Of a DNA stretch of 51,712 bases, positions 10,207 to 22,241 are shown piece by piece. Source of the DNA: Methylophaga sp. (GTDB taxonomy: Bacteria > Pseudomonadota > Gammaproteobacteria > Nitrosococcales > Methylophagaceae); contig JALSLH010000052.1 of NCBI GenBank assembly GCA_026988435.1, positions 1 to 51,712 on the forward strand. The letters are read 5' to 3'. Below the pieces are notes generated by a model. It searched no databases. It worked only from the letters and a program-made list of their open reading frames with translations, and had not been told where the DNA came from. Numbering within the stretch: the stretch's first letter is position 1; each line of letters starts with the position of its first letter. A program made the position numbers and the translations under genes.

Positions 10207-11051
10207 TTATCCGTTTTGAATTAATGAGTCTTCAATAAAATCTTGCTTCTTCACAGTTCTATCAATTGCGACTAATGTTTCAAGCAATTCTTCCATGCGA
10301 TGTAACGGCCATGAATTAGCGCCATCACTTAATGCTTTGTCGGGTTCTGGATGCGTTTCCATAAAGACACCTGCCACACCCACAGCGACCGCTGCACGTG
10401 CTAACACCGGAACAAACTCACGTTGACCACCTGATGAACCGCCCATTCCGCCTGGTTGTTGTACAGAATGTGTTGCATCAAATACAACGGGGCAATCCAT
10501 AGCGCGCATTTGAGGCAAGCCACGCATATCAGATATTAAGGTGTTATAACCAAATGATGTGCCGCGATCACACAACATAATTTGATTATTGCCGGTTGAT
10601 TTTGCTTTTTCAGCAACATGCTCCATATCCCAAGGTGCTAAGAACTGACCTTTTTTGATATTCACCGGTAAACCTTGGCTACATACATTGACGATAAAAC
10701 TGGTTTGACGACATAAAAATGCTGGTGTCTGTAATACATCGACCACACTTGCCACTTCTTCAAGCGGTGAATATTCATGTACATCGGTGATAACGGGAAC
10801 ACCATATTCTTTTTTTACGGCTTCTAAAATCGCTAAGCCTTTTTCAATACCCGGGCCACGGTAACTGTTGACCGATGTTCTATTTGCTTTATCAAATGAA
10901 GATTTATAGATGAAATGAATGCCTAAACGATCAGTGACTTCTTTTAGTTTACCTGCGACATCCATAGTCATTTGTTCGCTTTCAACAACGCAAGTGCCTG
11001 CAATTAAAAATAATGGCTGTTTTCCACCGACTTCTTTACCACATAGGTCCA

Positions 11052-11052
<1 letters not shown>
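10207..11052 (-). CDS. kdsA: 3-deoxy-8-phosphooctulonate synthase (KDO-8-P synthase)
   Basis: KdsA condenses PEP with arabinose 5-phosphate to make KDO-8-P for lipopolysaccharide. Visible signatures are [65 protein letters not shown] and [18 protein letters not shown]. It has 281 aa. Its start overlaps the pyrG stop by one base, giving tight coupling in the usual pyrG-kdsA order. Confidence 0.98.
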
Positions 11053-12692
<1,640 letters not shown>

Positions 12693-12844
12693 TCAAATGT
12701 ATGGTGCATCCGGAATGGTTGCACTCTAGTCGGCTAGACATTTTAACGGAAATGCCATTTTCACTCAATGAAAATCTATTTTAAATAAACGCCAAATAAC
12801 ATGATACTCGCTCAATTGATTAATGAAAACTAACTTGATTCTCT

Positions 12845-13129
12845 CTATATCCGCTTAATAGCAGTTTTGTATGCCTTGTTTCTCTCACGCTTGCCGACAA
12901 CTACGACTGATATTATTAATTTTTCGTCAATAACTTGATAAACGAGCCGATAACCTATGCCACGTAATTTAATTTTGTAGCAGTCTTTCATCCCGTTTAA
13001 TCTTGCGCTTTTAATTCGGGGATTTTCAAGCCGTTCAAGTAGCTTTTTTTTAAACTGTTTCTTTAACGGTTGATCAAGTGCATCCCATTCCTTTTTTGCT
13101 GATTTGAGAAAAGCCAATTTATAGATCAT
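12845..13129 (-). CDS. RelE/StbE-family toxin
   Basis: The protein is about 94 aa and of RelE-superfamily type, expected to be a ribosome-dependent mRNA interferase. The signatures are the N-terminus MIYKLAFLKSAKKEWDAL and the central SARLNGMKDCYKIKLRGIGY, followed by RLVYQV and VGKRER, which closely resemble StbE/RelE proteins. I choose ATG 13129 because it matches the family start; the longer frame starts at a TTG. The ATG lies inside the end of the antitoxin gene (11-bp overlap), the usual coupled arrangement. Confidence 0.88.
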   Translation of the reverse strand: MIYKLAFLKSAKKEWDALDQPLKKQFKKKLLERLENPRIKSARLNGMKDCYKIKLRGIGYRLVYQVIDEKLIISVVVVGKRERNKAYKTAIKRI

Positions 13130-13370
13130 CAATGGAGACTTCAATTAATGGCTCGTTTGCTCTTTGCCTAACAATTTCAGCAAGCTCAACATCTTCGAGT
13201 TTATCCATTAAACGTTCATATGCCTCAGCAGGAACGGCATAAAAAACAGGTTCATTTCGATTAAGTATCGCGACGGGAAACCCTTCTCCTTGAGCGACTA
13301 CCGACATGGGGTTTTTCTTTAGTTCGGAGATGCCCGCGCTTATATCCGCATAAATTTGATGTGTACTCAT
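13119..13370 (-). CDS. Phd/YefM (StbD-type) antitoxin
   Basis: The protein is 83 aa and should neutralise the neighbouring toxin and repress the operon through its N-terminal DNA-binding part. It shows the Phd/YefM pattern SAGISELKKNPMSVVA, then FPVAILNRNEPVFYAVPAEAYE and the acidic C-terminus NEPLIEVSIDDL, as in StbD. The start at 13370 is preceded by GAGGGTGG. The pair lies between tilS and pyrG, which are neighbours in many gammaproteobacteria, so it looks like an inserted module. Confidence 0.88.
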   Translation of the reverse strand: MSTHQIYADISAGISELKKNPMSVVAQGEGFPVAILNRNEPVFYAVPAEAYERLMDKLEDVELAEIVRQRANEPLIEVSIDDL

Positions 13371-13441
13371 ACCACCCTCATGAGCTATTAAGAGTGTCAA
13401 TTATAGGTCTTTTAAAGTATGCGTCAAGCCAAAAGGTGCTT

Positions 13442-14776
13442 TTAAAAACTTTTTAACAGCTCTGTTATAGGGGTATAACCCTGTTTACCAACAGCTATGC
13501 TAGCATCCTTTGCAATAGCAAAGCCGACAACAGCTACCAGATTATCATCACTAAAAATCAATGGAATGCGATCACGTTGCCATGGCGGGACTTGCCACTC
13601 TTGAAATAAGTGTTTTAGGGTTTTGTGATGTACTTGATTGTCTAACTGAATCTGTTCTCCACCTTGCCGAAAACGAATGGTGAGTCCTGCAGTGATAAGT
13701 TCTTCTTTTAAACCTTGCCCCTCCGTCTGTTGCCAGCTTAATGTGAGGTGATCATTAATTTTCAAGTCATCAGTATTTGTACATTTTATAATTTGATGAA
13801 CATCGTGTTCAGCTAAAGGCGACATAAAATAAAGCTTTTCTTGAAAACGTCTAATCTCGACATCGGCATAAGACAGCATTGGTACGCTATCTTGTTTTGC
13901 TAAACAGACTTCATCAATAATGCCTTGTAATACTGCTGATGAAGGTAAACTTAGTTCTTTTAACTCAATAAAATGGCGAATTAGATTGCGGGCTCGGGCA
14001 GGCGATAAAGCTAATAGCTTGGGAATAGATAAATAATCTGATAAATCATCCTCAAGTACAACTTTTAAATCGTGTTGGGCAAGTTCAGTTAATAACTCGT
14101 TAGCTTCAGCACAATTTTCAGCGCTTCGACTGATCGTTTTAGCCGCACTTGGCCAACGTTTTTCAATTTCTGGCAGTACATTATGACGAATATAATTACG
14201 ATTCCATCGCGTTTCAATATTACTGGGATCTTCAATCCATTCTAATTTGTGTTGTTCGGCGTAAGCGAGAATATCGCTCTGTTTTACACTAATAAGTGGT
14301 CGAAGAACGGTGGCTTCACCCAGCTGAAACTGACTGGCCATTGAGGCTAAACCTTTAGGCCCTGCACCGCGAAATAATTGCAATAACAGGGTTTCCGCTT
14401 GATCTTGTTGGTGTTGCGCCGTTAATAATAAATCGTTTTCGCTTAGATGTTGCTCAAAAGCATTATATCTTGCTGCTCTAGCTGCGGCTTCTAAGCCTAG
14501 TTTATCAATGTCGGCTACATTCACTTTAGCAATGGTTAATTCAACAGCCAGCTCAGCAGACACCAAGGCACAATGTTGCGCCCACTTTACTGATTCTGGG
14601 TTAAGGCCATGGTCGATATGAATGGCCTGAATAGGCCTTAATTTAGCTTGTTCGGATGTCGCTAATAGATGTAGTAACACATGAGAATCAATGCCACCGC
14701 TATAGGCAACCCAGATCTGTTTTTTGGTTTGAGAGACAAGCTTTTCAATTGAAGCATTAAACAGCGTATTTTTCAC
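13442..14776 (-). CDS. tilS: tRNA(Ile)-lysidine synthase
   Basis: TilS modifies C34 of tRNA-Ile(CAU) to lysidine so that it reads AUA codons. The PP-loop ATPase motif VAYSGGIDSHVLLHLL is at about residues 23-38. HIDHGLNPESVKWA, QHQQDQAETLLLQLFRGAG and the motif WIEDPSN-NRNYIRHNVLPE follow. The C-terminal tRNA-binding domain is present (LKHLFQEWQVPPWQRDRIPL). It has 444 aa. It begins 6 bp after accA ends. Confidence 0.97.
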   Translation of the reverse strand: MKNTLFNASIEKLVSQTKKQIWVAYSGGIDSHVLLHLLATSEQAKLRPIQAIHIDHGLNPESVKWAQHCALVSAELAVELTIAKVNVADIDKLGLEAAARAARYNAFEQHLSENDLLLTAQHQQDQAETLLLQLFRGAGPKGLASMASQFQLGEATVLRPLISVKQSDILAYAEQHKLEWIEDPSNIETRWNRNYIRHNVLPEIEKRWPSAAKTISRSAENCAEANELLTELAQHDLKVVLEDDLSDYLSIPKLLALSPARARNLIRHFIELKELSLPSSAVLQGIIDEVCLAKQDSVPMLSYADVEIRRFQEKLYFMSPLAEHDVHQIIKCTNTDDLKINDHLTLSWQQTEGQGLKEELITAGLTIRFRQGGEQIQLDNQVHHKTLKHLFQEWQVPPWQRDRIPLIFSDDNLVAVVGFAIAKDASIAVGKQGYTPITELLKSF

Positions 14777-14782
14777 ACAAAC

Positions 14783-15739
14783 TTATTCTTCAAAAACACC
14801 GTAATTAAAGAGTTTTTGCTGACGTTGTTCAAGCAATGTTTCAATCGGCAATGCTGCTAACTGTGTTAGTTTTTCATCAATGGCATTGGCTACGCGTGTT
14901 GCCATTTCATCAATATCACGATGTGCGCCGCCTAAAGGTTCGTCAATCACTTGGTCAACCAATTCTAGCTCTGTTAATCGGGTTGATGTTACCCCTAATG
15001 TTTCTGCTGCATCAGGTGCTTTGTCTGCACTTTTCCACAGAATAGAGGCACAACCTTCTGGGGAAATAACGGAGTAAATACTGTATTGCAACATCATTAC
15101 GTGATCTGCCACGCCAACTGCTAATGCACCACCAGAACCACCTTCACCAATTACTGTGCTGATAATTGGCGTTTTTAGTTGTGCCATTTCAAATAAATTG
15201 CGAGCAATGGCTTCACTTTGGCCGCGCTCCTCGGCACCAATACCTGGGTAAGCGCCTGGCGTATCAATGAACGTAATCACCGGCAAACCAAAACGTTCGG
15301 CCATTTTCATAATTCGTAATGCTTTACGATAGCCTTCAGGACGTGGCATACCAAAGTTTCGCGCTACTTTTTCTTTTGTATCACGACCTTTTTGATGTCC
15401 AATCACCATCACACTACGACCATTTAATCGGCCAATACCCGTTATTAAGGCGGCATCATCGGCATAAGTACGATCGCCATGTAGCTCTTCAAAATCTGTA
15501 ATGATGCGATGAATATAATCCAAGGTATACGGGCGTTGCGGGTGACGCGCCATTTGGGTCGTTTGCCATGGTGTTAGCGATGAAAATATAGAGCGTGTTA
15601 GCTCTTTACTTTTCTCTTGTAACTTCTGAATTTCTTCAGTGATATTGAGCTCTGTTTCGCCACTCATATGGCGTAATTCATCAATCTTTGCTTCTAATTC
15701 CGCAATCGGCTGTTCATAATCTAGAAAGTTTAATTGCAT
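14783..15739 (-). CDS. accA: Acetyl-CoA carboxylase, carboxyltransferase subunit alpha
   Basis: AccA works with AccD to carboxylate acetyl-CoA, the first committed step of fatty-acid synthesis. Visible signatures are the N-terminal helical part ([20 protein letters not shown]), [39 protein letters not shown] and [16 protein letters not shown]. It has 318 aa, the normal length. It lies between the pilU-like gene and tilS. Confidence 0.98.
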   Translation of the reverse strand: MQLNFLDYEQPIAELEAKIDELRHMSGETELNITEEIQKLQEKSKELTRSIFSSLTPWQTTQMARHPQRPYTLDYIHRIITDFEELHGDRTYADDAALITGIGRLNGRSVMVIGHQKGRDTKEKVARNFGMPRPEGYRKALRIMKMAERFGLPVITFIDTPGAYPGIGAEERGQSEAIARNLFEMAQLKTPIISTVIGEGGSGGALAVGVADHVMMLQYSIYSVISPEGCASILWKSADKAPDAAETLGVTSTRLTELELVDQVIDEPLGGAHRDIDEMATRVANAIDEKLTQLAALPIETLLEQRQQKLFNYGVFEE

Positions 15740-15831
15740 TGCTAACCCTTGGATTCAATTATAAAAGAGATTATACACCCATAGTCAAATGACTTGGTAA
15801 ATCTCTTAAATATTCTCTTTCCAGTTGTTGT

Positions 15832-16938
15832 TTATCCTAATATCAATTCTGTTGACTCCGAATCATCCTTCTGAACATGATCGGTTCCCATCCGTATGGC
15901 TAGGCTTAAATCATTTTTAGAGTCCGCGTTATGAACAGCCTCTTCTAAAGATATTCGCCCTTCTCGGTGCAACACTAGTAACGCCTCATCAAATGTTATC
16001 ATGCCACTTTCAGTGCTATCTTTCATTGCATCCTTAATATCACCAATATTACCTTTCATAATAAGCTCGGAAATATAAGGCGTGTTAATTAGCACTTCAA
16101 CTGCAGGTACTTGCTTATTTTCAATATCCACTAGCAATCTTTGAGACACAATTGATTTTAGGTTCATCGATAAATCCATTAATATTTGTCGATGTGCCGC
16201 TTCTGGGAAGAAATTTAAGATCCTATCTATCGCTTGGTTTGCATTATTCGCGTGCAAGGTTGCTAGGCATAAATGACCTGTTTCGGCATAATTAATCGCA
16301 TGCTTCATTGTCTCCATATCTCTAATTTCGCCAATCATAATAACGTCAGGCGCTTCACGCAGCGCATTGATTAACGCATTATGGTAAGACAAGGTATCAA
16401 TACCGACTTCACGCTGCTGAACAACAGACTGATCGTGGTGATGCACAAATTCTAAGGGATCTTCTATCGTTAAAATATGTGAGGTAGAATTACGGTTTCG
16501 ATGGCCGATCATTGCGGCTAGCGATGTTGATTTACCCGATCCTGTTGACCCCACAACTAAGATTAAACCACGTTTTTCCATGATTAAATCGCCTAAAATG
16601 GGTGGTAAGGTCATTTCTTCAAAGAGTGGTATATGCATCTGAATATAGCGAACAACAATTGAGACCTCGCCTCTTTGACGAAAGATATTCACTCGAAAGC
16701 GCCCAACATCAAACAGAGAAATAGCGAAGTTCATCTCCATTGTCTGCTCAAACTCATCTATCTGCGATTGATTCATGGTAGAAAAGGCAATTTCTTCAAC
16801 AACACCAGGTGGCAATACTTTGTCTCCAAGAGCAACAATTTGCCCGTCAATTTTAAGATGAGCTCGTGCCGCTGTACAGAAAAATAAATCCGATGCGCCT
16901 TTATCGGCCATGATTCTTAAATAGGGTGTTATATCCAA
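15832..16938 (-). CDS. pilU: Type IV pilus twitching-motility ATPase, PilU-type
   Basis: This is a retraction-ATPase homologue of the PilT/PilU family. It has a Walker A GSTGSGKSTSLAAMIGHRN, the Asp box ILTIEDPLEFVHHH, Walker B DVIMIGEIRD and the His box LATLHANNANQAIDR. The C-terminus (GNIGDIKDAMKDSTESGMITFDEAL) favours PilU over PilT. I choose the TTG at 16938, which has GAGG about 8 nt upstream and gives the family start DITPYLRIMADKGASDLFF; a GTG at 16983 would add 15 residues. No other pilus gene lies in the window. Confidence 0.9.
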   Translation of the reverse strand: MDITPYLRIMADKGASDLFFCTAARAHLKIDGQIVALGDKVLPPGVVEEIAFSTMNQSQIDEFEQTMEMNFAISLFDVGRFRVNIFRQRGEVSIVVRYIQMHIPLFEEMTLPPILGDLIMEKRGLILVVGSTGSGKSTSLAAMIGHRNRNSTSHILTIEDPLEFVHHHDQSVVQQREVGIDTLSYHNALINALREAPDVIMIGEIRDMETMKHAINYAETGHLCLATLHANNANQAIDRILNFFPEAAHRQILMDLSMNLKSIVSQRLLVDIENKQVPAVEVLINTPYISELIMKGNIGDIKDAMKDSTESGMITFDEALLVLHREGRISLEEAVHNADSKNDLSLAIRMGTDHVQKDDSESTELILG

Positions 16939-16986
16939 ACTTCTATCCTCAATTATATTTAGACGTCCATGCCTATTTCGCACATT

Positions 16987-19900
16987 CTATCCCGCCGTTC
17001 CATACTTCATTTTAACGGCATTTACTAATGGTAACTTTAATAAATCTACCATTAAATTATCTGTCGGTGATATTTTCCAATCATCACCTAAACGAATTAA
17101 AGTTCGTGCTTCATTATTGATGTATTCTAGTTCAATTGTCGTCAGGCCATCTCGGCAAGGCGTTAAAACTGTTTGTATCGGTGCAACAACATCAGCTATT
17201 TCCGCTTTATTATCTAAGGTAATCATCAATGCTTTACCACACATCTCTCGTGCACGCGTTATATCATAGACCGTTTCAGCTGTTGCTGCTAATCCACCCG
17301 TAAAATTATCTTGACCAATTTTACCTTGAATAACCACTAGCTTGTCTGGCTGCAACTGATCTTGATATTGTTCATACACTTCAGCAAAAACGCGTACTTC
17401 TAGCCGTGCTGTTTGATCATCAAGTGTAATAAAAGCCATTCTACCGCCATTTCGTCCTTTCATGGTACGAATGGCAACAATTAATCCTGCTGTAATAACT
17501 GGTTTTTCATTTCGTTTATAGCCTTTCGATTCTGGTGCATCTAATTCGCTAATTTTTTTGGGGATAAACAATGATAATTCATCGATATACCGATCAATAG
17601 GATGGCCGCTCAAATACAAGCCCAGCGTTTCTTTTTCTGCCGATAATAATTGTTCTTCAGTCCACGGTTCAATGTCAATCAGTGGCTCATCCACTTCATC
17701 TGCGTGATCAACTGAAGTCAGGCCAAACATATCATTTTGACCACTATCACTGTTGTCGCGATGCTGTTCTGCTATTTGCAATGCTTTTGATAGACTCGCT
17801 TCTAAGCTTGCTCGATGCCCACCTAATGAGTCCATAGCACCTGCTTTAACAAGAGAATCCATCACCCGGCGATTGATTTTTTTCATATCAACACGCTGAC
17901 AAAAATCATATAAATTAGTAAAAGCTTTACTTTGCTCTCGTTCAGCAACAATGCCTGCCAATGCTGCTTCACCAACACCTTTAATTGCTCCTAAACCATA
18001 GCGAATCGATTTTTCATCTGCAGCGGTAAACTGAATTTTGCTACTATTAACATCTGGGGGAAGCACAGCTAAACCAAGATCGCGACAATCATCAATTAAA
18101 CCTACAATTTTGTCAGTATTATCCATATCAGCAGACAATACGGCGGCCATAAATGCGGCTGGATAATGTGCTTTTAACCACGCAGTTTGATACGCAACTA
18201 AAGCATAAGCGGCTGAATGTGACTTATTAAAACCATACTCAGCAAATTTTTCCATTAAATCGAAGATTGGACCAGCTACCTTTTCATCAATTTGTCGGTT
18301 TAAAGCACCTTCTAAAAACAACTCTCGTTGCTTAGCCATTTCTTCTGCTTTTTTCTTACCCATGGCGCGGCGTAACATATCGGCGCCACCTAAGCTATAT
18401 CCCGCCAGAACCTGGGCAATTTGCATTACTTGTTCTTGATAAACTATTACACCATACGTCGGTTTTAATACTGGCTCTAAATCGGGATGTGGATAATCTA
18501 CTTTGGCACGGCCGTGTTTACGATTCACAAAATCATCGACCATGCCTGATTGCAATGGCCCGGGACGGAACAAAGCCACTAAAGCAACAATATCTTCAAA
18601 GGTATCAGGCTGTAGGCGTTTAATTAGATCTTTCATTCCGCGTGACTCAAGTTGGAATACCGCTGTCGTTTCCGCCCGTTTTAATAAGTCATACGTTGGC
18701 TTGTCATCTAATGGTAGATTATCAATATTGATTTTAGCCGCTTCTTCTGGTGGCAGCATAGCTTTAACATTTTTCACAGCCCAATCGATAACCGTTAGCG
18801 TTTTCAGACCTAAAAAGTCAAATTTAACTAGCCCAACATTCTCCACATCATCTTTATCATATTGTGAGACTAAACTGGCACCGTTTTGCTCACAATAAAT
18901 AGGGGTATATTCTGTTAATGCTTTAGGTGCTATTACAACGCCGCCAGCATGTTTACCTACATTTCGCGTTAAACCTTCTAATTGCAAAGCCAGATCTATC
19001 AGCGTTTTAACATCCTCTTCTTTGTCATAGCGCTCTTGTAATAAAGGCTCATCTTTTAAGGCTTTTGTTAAGGTCATTTTTATTTCAAAGGGCACTAATT
19101 TAGCTAAGCCATCAACTAGACCATAAGGATAACCCAGCACCCGACCGACATCTCGCAATACCGCCTTTGCAGCCATTGTGCCGTAAGTGATAATTTGAGA
19201 AACATGGTCACGACCATAATGTTGCGATACATATTCGATTACCCGATCACGCCCTTCCATGCAAAAGTCGATATCAAAATCTGGCAATGAGACCCGTTCA
19301 GGGTTTAAGAATCGTTCAAATAACAAATCATATTGCAAGGGATCGATGTCGGTAATTTTTAAGGCATACGCCACCAATGAACCCGCACCAGAACCACGAC
19401 CAGGCCCTACGGGCACTTCATTATTTTTTGACCATTTTATAAAGTCGGCAACGATCAAGAAATAGCCCGGAAAGCCCATTTCATTGATAACATCTAGTTC
19501 GATTTGTAAGCGTTCTTGGTATTTTTTTCGGTTCTGCTCAAGCACCTCGGGCTCAGGAAACAAGATAGGTAATCGCTCTTCTAAACCTTCATAGGACTCT
19601 TGGCTAAAGAATTCACCAATCGTCATGCCTTCAGGCACCGGGAAGTCAGGCAAATAATGCTCACCCAGTGTTAATTCAGCATTACAGCGCTTAGCTATTT
19701 CAAGGGTATTTTCAATCGCTTCTGGAATATCACTGAATAATTCCATCATTTCTTGTGGAGAGCGTAGATATTGCTGTTCTGAATAATTTCGAGGACGACG
19801 AGGGTCATCTAATAATCGTCCATCACTTATACACACTTTTGCTTCATGTGCTTCAAAATGATCTTTTTCAATAAAACGCACATCATTAGTAGCAACAACA

Positions 19901-20481
19901 GGTAAATGATGACTTTCTGCCAAATCTAGTGCCGCCTGAATATAGCGTTCTTCATCCTCACGACCTGTACGAATCAACTCAAGATAAAACCGATCTGGAA
20001 ATAGCTTTGTCCAATATTGAACAATAGCTTCCATTTCTTCTTTTTGATTATTTAACAGCACTTTACCTAACAAGCCCTCTCGCCCTCCAGCAAGACAAAT
20101 TAACCCATCTGTTTGGCCTTCTAACCACTCCAAATCAAGCATGGGCACACCTAAATGCTGTCCTTCAATATAAGCTTGCGATAGTAATCGAGATAAATTT
20201 AAATAGCCTTGTTGGTTCTGACAAAGTAGAACAAAACGGCTATTTCTTTTACTATCGTTGGGATCGCGTAAACGTAAATCGGCCGCTAAAATTGGCTTTA
20301 TGCCGGCTTGTTGTGCCGCAGTGTAAACCTTAACCGCAGCAAATAGATTATGCTGATCGGTTACAGCTATCGCTGGCATTCCTTTTTCAACAAGTGCCTT
20401 GAATAAAGGCTTAATGCGTACTAAACCATCAACTAAGGAATAATCTGTGTGTAAATGAAGGTGAACAAATTGTGCTGACAT
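16987..20481 (-). CDS. dnaE: DNA polymerase III subunit alpha
   Basis: DnaE is the replicative polymerase. The N-terminal PHP domain starts FVHLHLHTDYSLVDGL. The catalytic palm carries PDFDIDFCMEGRDRVIEYV, with its acidic residues near 404-408. GPGRGSGAGSLVAYAL, NVGKHAGGVVIAP and GFNKSHSAAYALVAY are all present. A C-terminal OB-fold (about 990-1070) follows. At 1164 aa the length is normal for gammaproteobacterial DnaE1. It starts 8 bp after the MscS-family gene ends. Confidence 0.99.
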   Translation of the reverse strand: MSAQFVHLHLHTDYSLVDGLVRIKPLFKALVEKGMPAIAVTDQHNLFAAVKVYTAAQQAGIKPILAADLRLRDPNDSKRNSRFVLLCQNQQGYLNLSRLLSQAYIEGQHLGVPMLDLEWLEGQTDGLICLAGGREGLLGKVLLNNQKEEMEAIVQYWTKLFPDRFYLELIRTGREDEERYIQAALDLAESHHLPVVATNDVRFIEKDHFEAHEAKVCISDGRLLDDPRRPRNYSEQQYLRSPQEMMELFSDIPEAIENTLEIAKRCNAELTLGEHYLPDFPVPEGMTIGEFFSQESYEGLEERLPILFPEPEVLEQNRKKYQERLQIELDVINEMGFPGYFLIVADFIKWSKNNEVPVGPGRGSGAGSLVAYALKITDIDPLQYDLLFERFLNPERVSLPDFDIDFCMEGRDRVIEYVSQHYGRDHVSQIITYGTMAAKAVLRDVGRVLGYPYGLVDGLAKLVPFEIKMTLTKALKDEPLLQERYDKEEDVKTLIDLALQLEGLTRNVGKHAGGVVIAPKALTEYTPIYCEQNGASLVSQYDKDDVENVGLVKFDFLGLKTLTVIDWAVKNVKAMLPPEEAAKINIDNLPLDDKPTYDLLKRAETTAVFQLESRGMKDLIKRLQPDTFEDIVALVALFRPGPLQSGMVDDFVNRKHGRAKVDYPHPDLEPVLKPTYGVIVYQEQVMQIAQVLAGYSLGGADMLRRAMGKKKAEEMAKQRELFLEGALNRQIDEKVAGPIFDLMEKFAEYGFNKSHSAAYALVAYQTAWLKAHYPAAFMAAVLSADMDNTDKIVGLIDDCRDLGLAVLPPDVNSSKIQFTAADEKSIRYGLGAIKGVGEAALAGIVAEREQSKAFTNLYDFCQRVDMKKINRRVMDSLVKAGAMDSLGGHRASLEASLSKALQIAEQHRDNSDSGQNDMFGLTSVDHADEVDEPLIDIEPWTEEQLLSAEKETLGLYLSGHPIDRYIDELSLFIPKKISELDAPESKGYKRNEKPVITAGLIVAIRTMKGRNGGRMAFITLDDQTARLEVRVFAEVYEQYQDQLQPDKLVVIQGKIGQDNFTGGLAATAETVYDITRAREMCGKALMITLDNKAEIADVVAPIQTVLTPCRDGLTTIELEYINNEARTLIRLGDDWKISPTDNLMVDLLKLPLVNAVKMKYGTAG

Positions 20482-20489
20482 TGAGGCTT

Positions 20490-22241
20490 TTATTTAACTT
20501 TAGGGAAAACAACAGGATCGGGTTTTACGCCTAAACCTAAGGTGGAGTCAACAATTTTTTCTGCCTGTGTTCTACCCATAGCAAAGGCATTTTCTTGTGT
20601 CATGGCAGCATCAAAATCTTGTGCTGTTGCCGCAGATTCATCGTCTTTTTTTAAATATATTGTTTGAGTTGGATAAGCAAACTCAACATCAATCTGTTTT
20701 GCTAGACGCAATATATCTAATAAAAAACGATGACGTTCTCGCAATTCAGTGTTCCAATCAGGTGTTTGCCAAAAAACATAGATCAAGATGTCTAATGATG
20801 CAGCACTGTATTGATTAAAATACACTTGATAATAATCTTTGCGCATATAAGGATGTAATTGAATTAAGGTGCGTATACCTTCGCAAAATGCCTCAATTTT
20901 TTCGGGTGGCGTTGCATACGTCAAACCCAGCATTGTTTTCATGCGGCGATATCGTCTCGCCCCCATATTATCTATTTTAGTATTGGTGAGCACAGAGTTA
21001 GGCAAGGTAATAACAGAATTATAAAATGTTCGTATACGAGTTGTTCTAAAACCAACGGTTTCTACTGCCCCCTCAACATCACCGACCACAATCCAATCAC
21101 CTATATGAAAGGGGCGATCAAGCAATACTGTGACTGAACCAAAAAAGTTACCTAATAAGTCTTTTGCAGCCAGTGCAAATGCTAAACCACCCAAGCCTAA
21201 ACCCGCTAAAAGACTTGTCACATCGACATTTAGATTATCTGCAACAAAAATAATGCCAATAACAGTTACAAAAACTTTAAGGCTTTTGCTGATCATGGGC
21301 ACTAATAAATCATCAAAGCGATTTGCCGTACCTCGCGCTTTGTTCATTAATAAGGCATATAAAACATCAACTAGGCGATAAGCACTCCATACACCCGACA
21401 AGCTAACCAATAACTTGACTGCAATGGATAAAATAACCAATGCCGTATCGGGCAAACCAAGCTGTCCTAAACCGACCCACCAGATCAATGCCATAGCCAT
21501 CAATCCAAGTGGTCTTAACACATCGTTATCAAGACGTTGAAATCCTTTGTGTCTGCCTTTCCAACGCTGAACATTTTTTGCTAATAACCAAGCAACTACC
21601 TTATCGGCAATTGAGCCAAGAACGACCACAAAGAACATAGCCAGCCACTGCCAATATTCCAATAAAAAACCGCCTTTCAATACTTCAGGCACTTTTGCAC
21701 GCAATTGAATATGAAAAGGCACTTTCTGCTGAGGATTTATAGTGCCCTGTTTTGCAGGGACATCTAATAAACCTTCAAGTATAGCTGGCAGTGCGGCAAT
21801 AGTTTCATTGCTAAATAACCATCGACCATCCAACTGCTTAACAATTTCTACTTCGCCTTGTGAATAATGTCCAAACACATATTTATCTTTCTTTGGCGCG
21901 ACAGGAATTGAGGATATTTTTACTTTTTTACTTCGTTCAATCACCGAGTAGAGTGTTTTGGCTAATTCATACCCTTTTTCCTTGCGGATTAATTTATTAA
22001 CATCTGATAAATCTAACGTTGATGCCGCTTTCTTTAATTGCTCTTTTTTCCCTTCTGCTACTGCTCTCATAGCTGTAATGAAGGTATCCATTGTTTCGCG
22101 AGGATTACTCAAGGCATGGGGAATTTGTTGCTCTAGTGTTGTAGCAGCTAAGCTTTGCCCCTCAACATTATCTGCATAAGATAAAGTCGAACCCACAATA
22201 GCGCTAATCACTAAAAGAAAAATAGCTAAAATCTGTTTCAT
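20490..22241 (-). CDS. MscS-family mechanosensitive ion channel
   Basis: The 583-aa protein has a signal peptide (residues 1-23) and a periplasmic N-terminal region of about 170 aa. Several membrane helices follow (about 195-215, 245-265, 270-295 and 325-350). The MscS pore and beta domain is then visible, with LLAGLGLGGLAFALAAKDLLGNFFGSV and FHIGDWIVVGDVEGAVETVGFR (shown in part). It probably releases solutes on hypo-osmotic shock. It overlaps nagZ upstream by 4 bp, so the two are translationally coupled. Confidence 0.93.
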   Translation of the reverse strand: MKQILAIFLLVISAIVGSTLSYADNVEGQSLAATTLEQQIPHALSNPRETMDTFITAMRAVAEGKKEQLKKAASTLDLSDVNKLIRKEKGYELAKTLYSVIERSKKVKISSIPVAPKKDKYVFGHYSQGEVEIVKQLDGRWLFSNETIAALPAILEGLLDVPAKQGTINPQQKVPFHIQLRAKVPEVLKGGFLLEYWQWLAMFFVVVLGSIADKVVAWLLAKNVQRWKGRHKGFQRLDNDVLRPLGLMAMALIWWVGLGQLGLPDTALVILSIAVKLLVSLSGVWSAYRLVDVLYALLMNKARGTANRFDDLLVPMISKSLKVFVTVIGIIFVADNLNVDVTSLLAGLGLGGLAFALAAKDLLGNFFGSVTVLLDRPFHIGDWIVVGDVEGAVETVGFRTTRIRTFYNSVITLPNSVLTNTKIDNMGARRYRRMKTMLGLTYATPPEKIEAFCEGIRTLIQLHPYMRKDYYQVYFNQYSAASLDILIYVFWQTPDWNTELRERHRFLLDILRLAKQIDVEFAYPTQTIYLKKDDESAATAQDFDAAMTQENAFAMGRTQAEKIVDSTLGLGVKPDPVVFPKVK

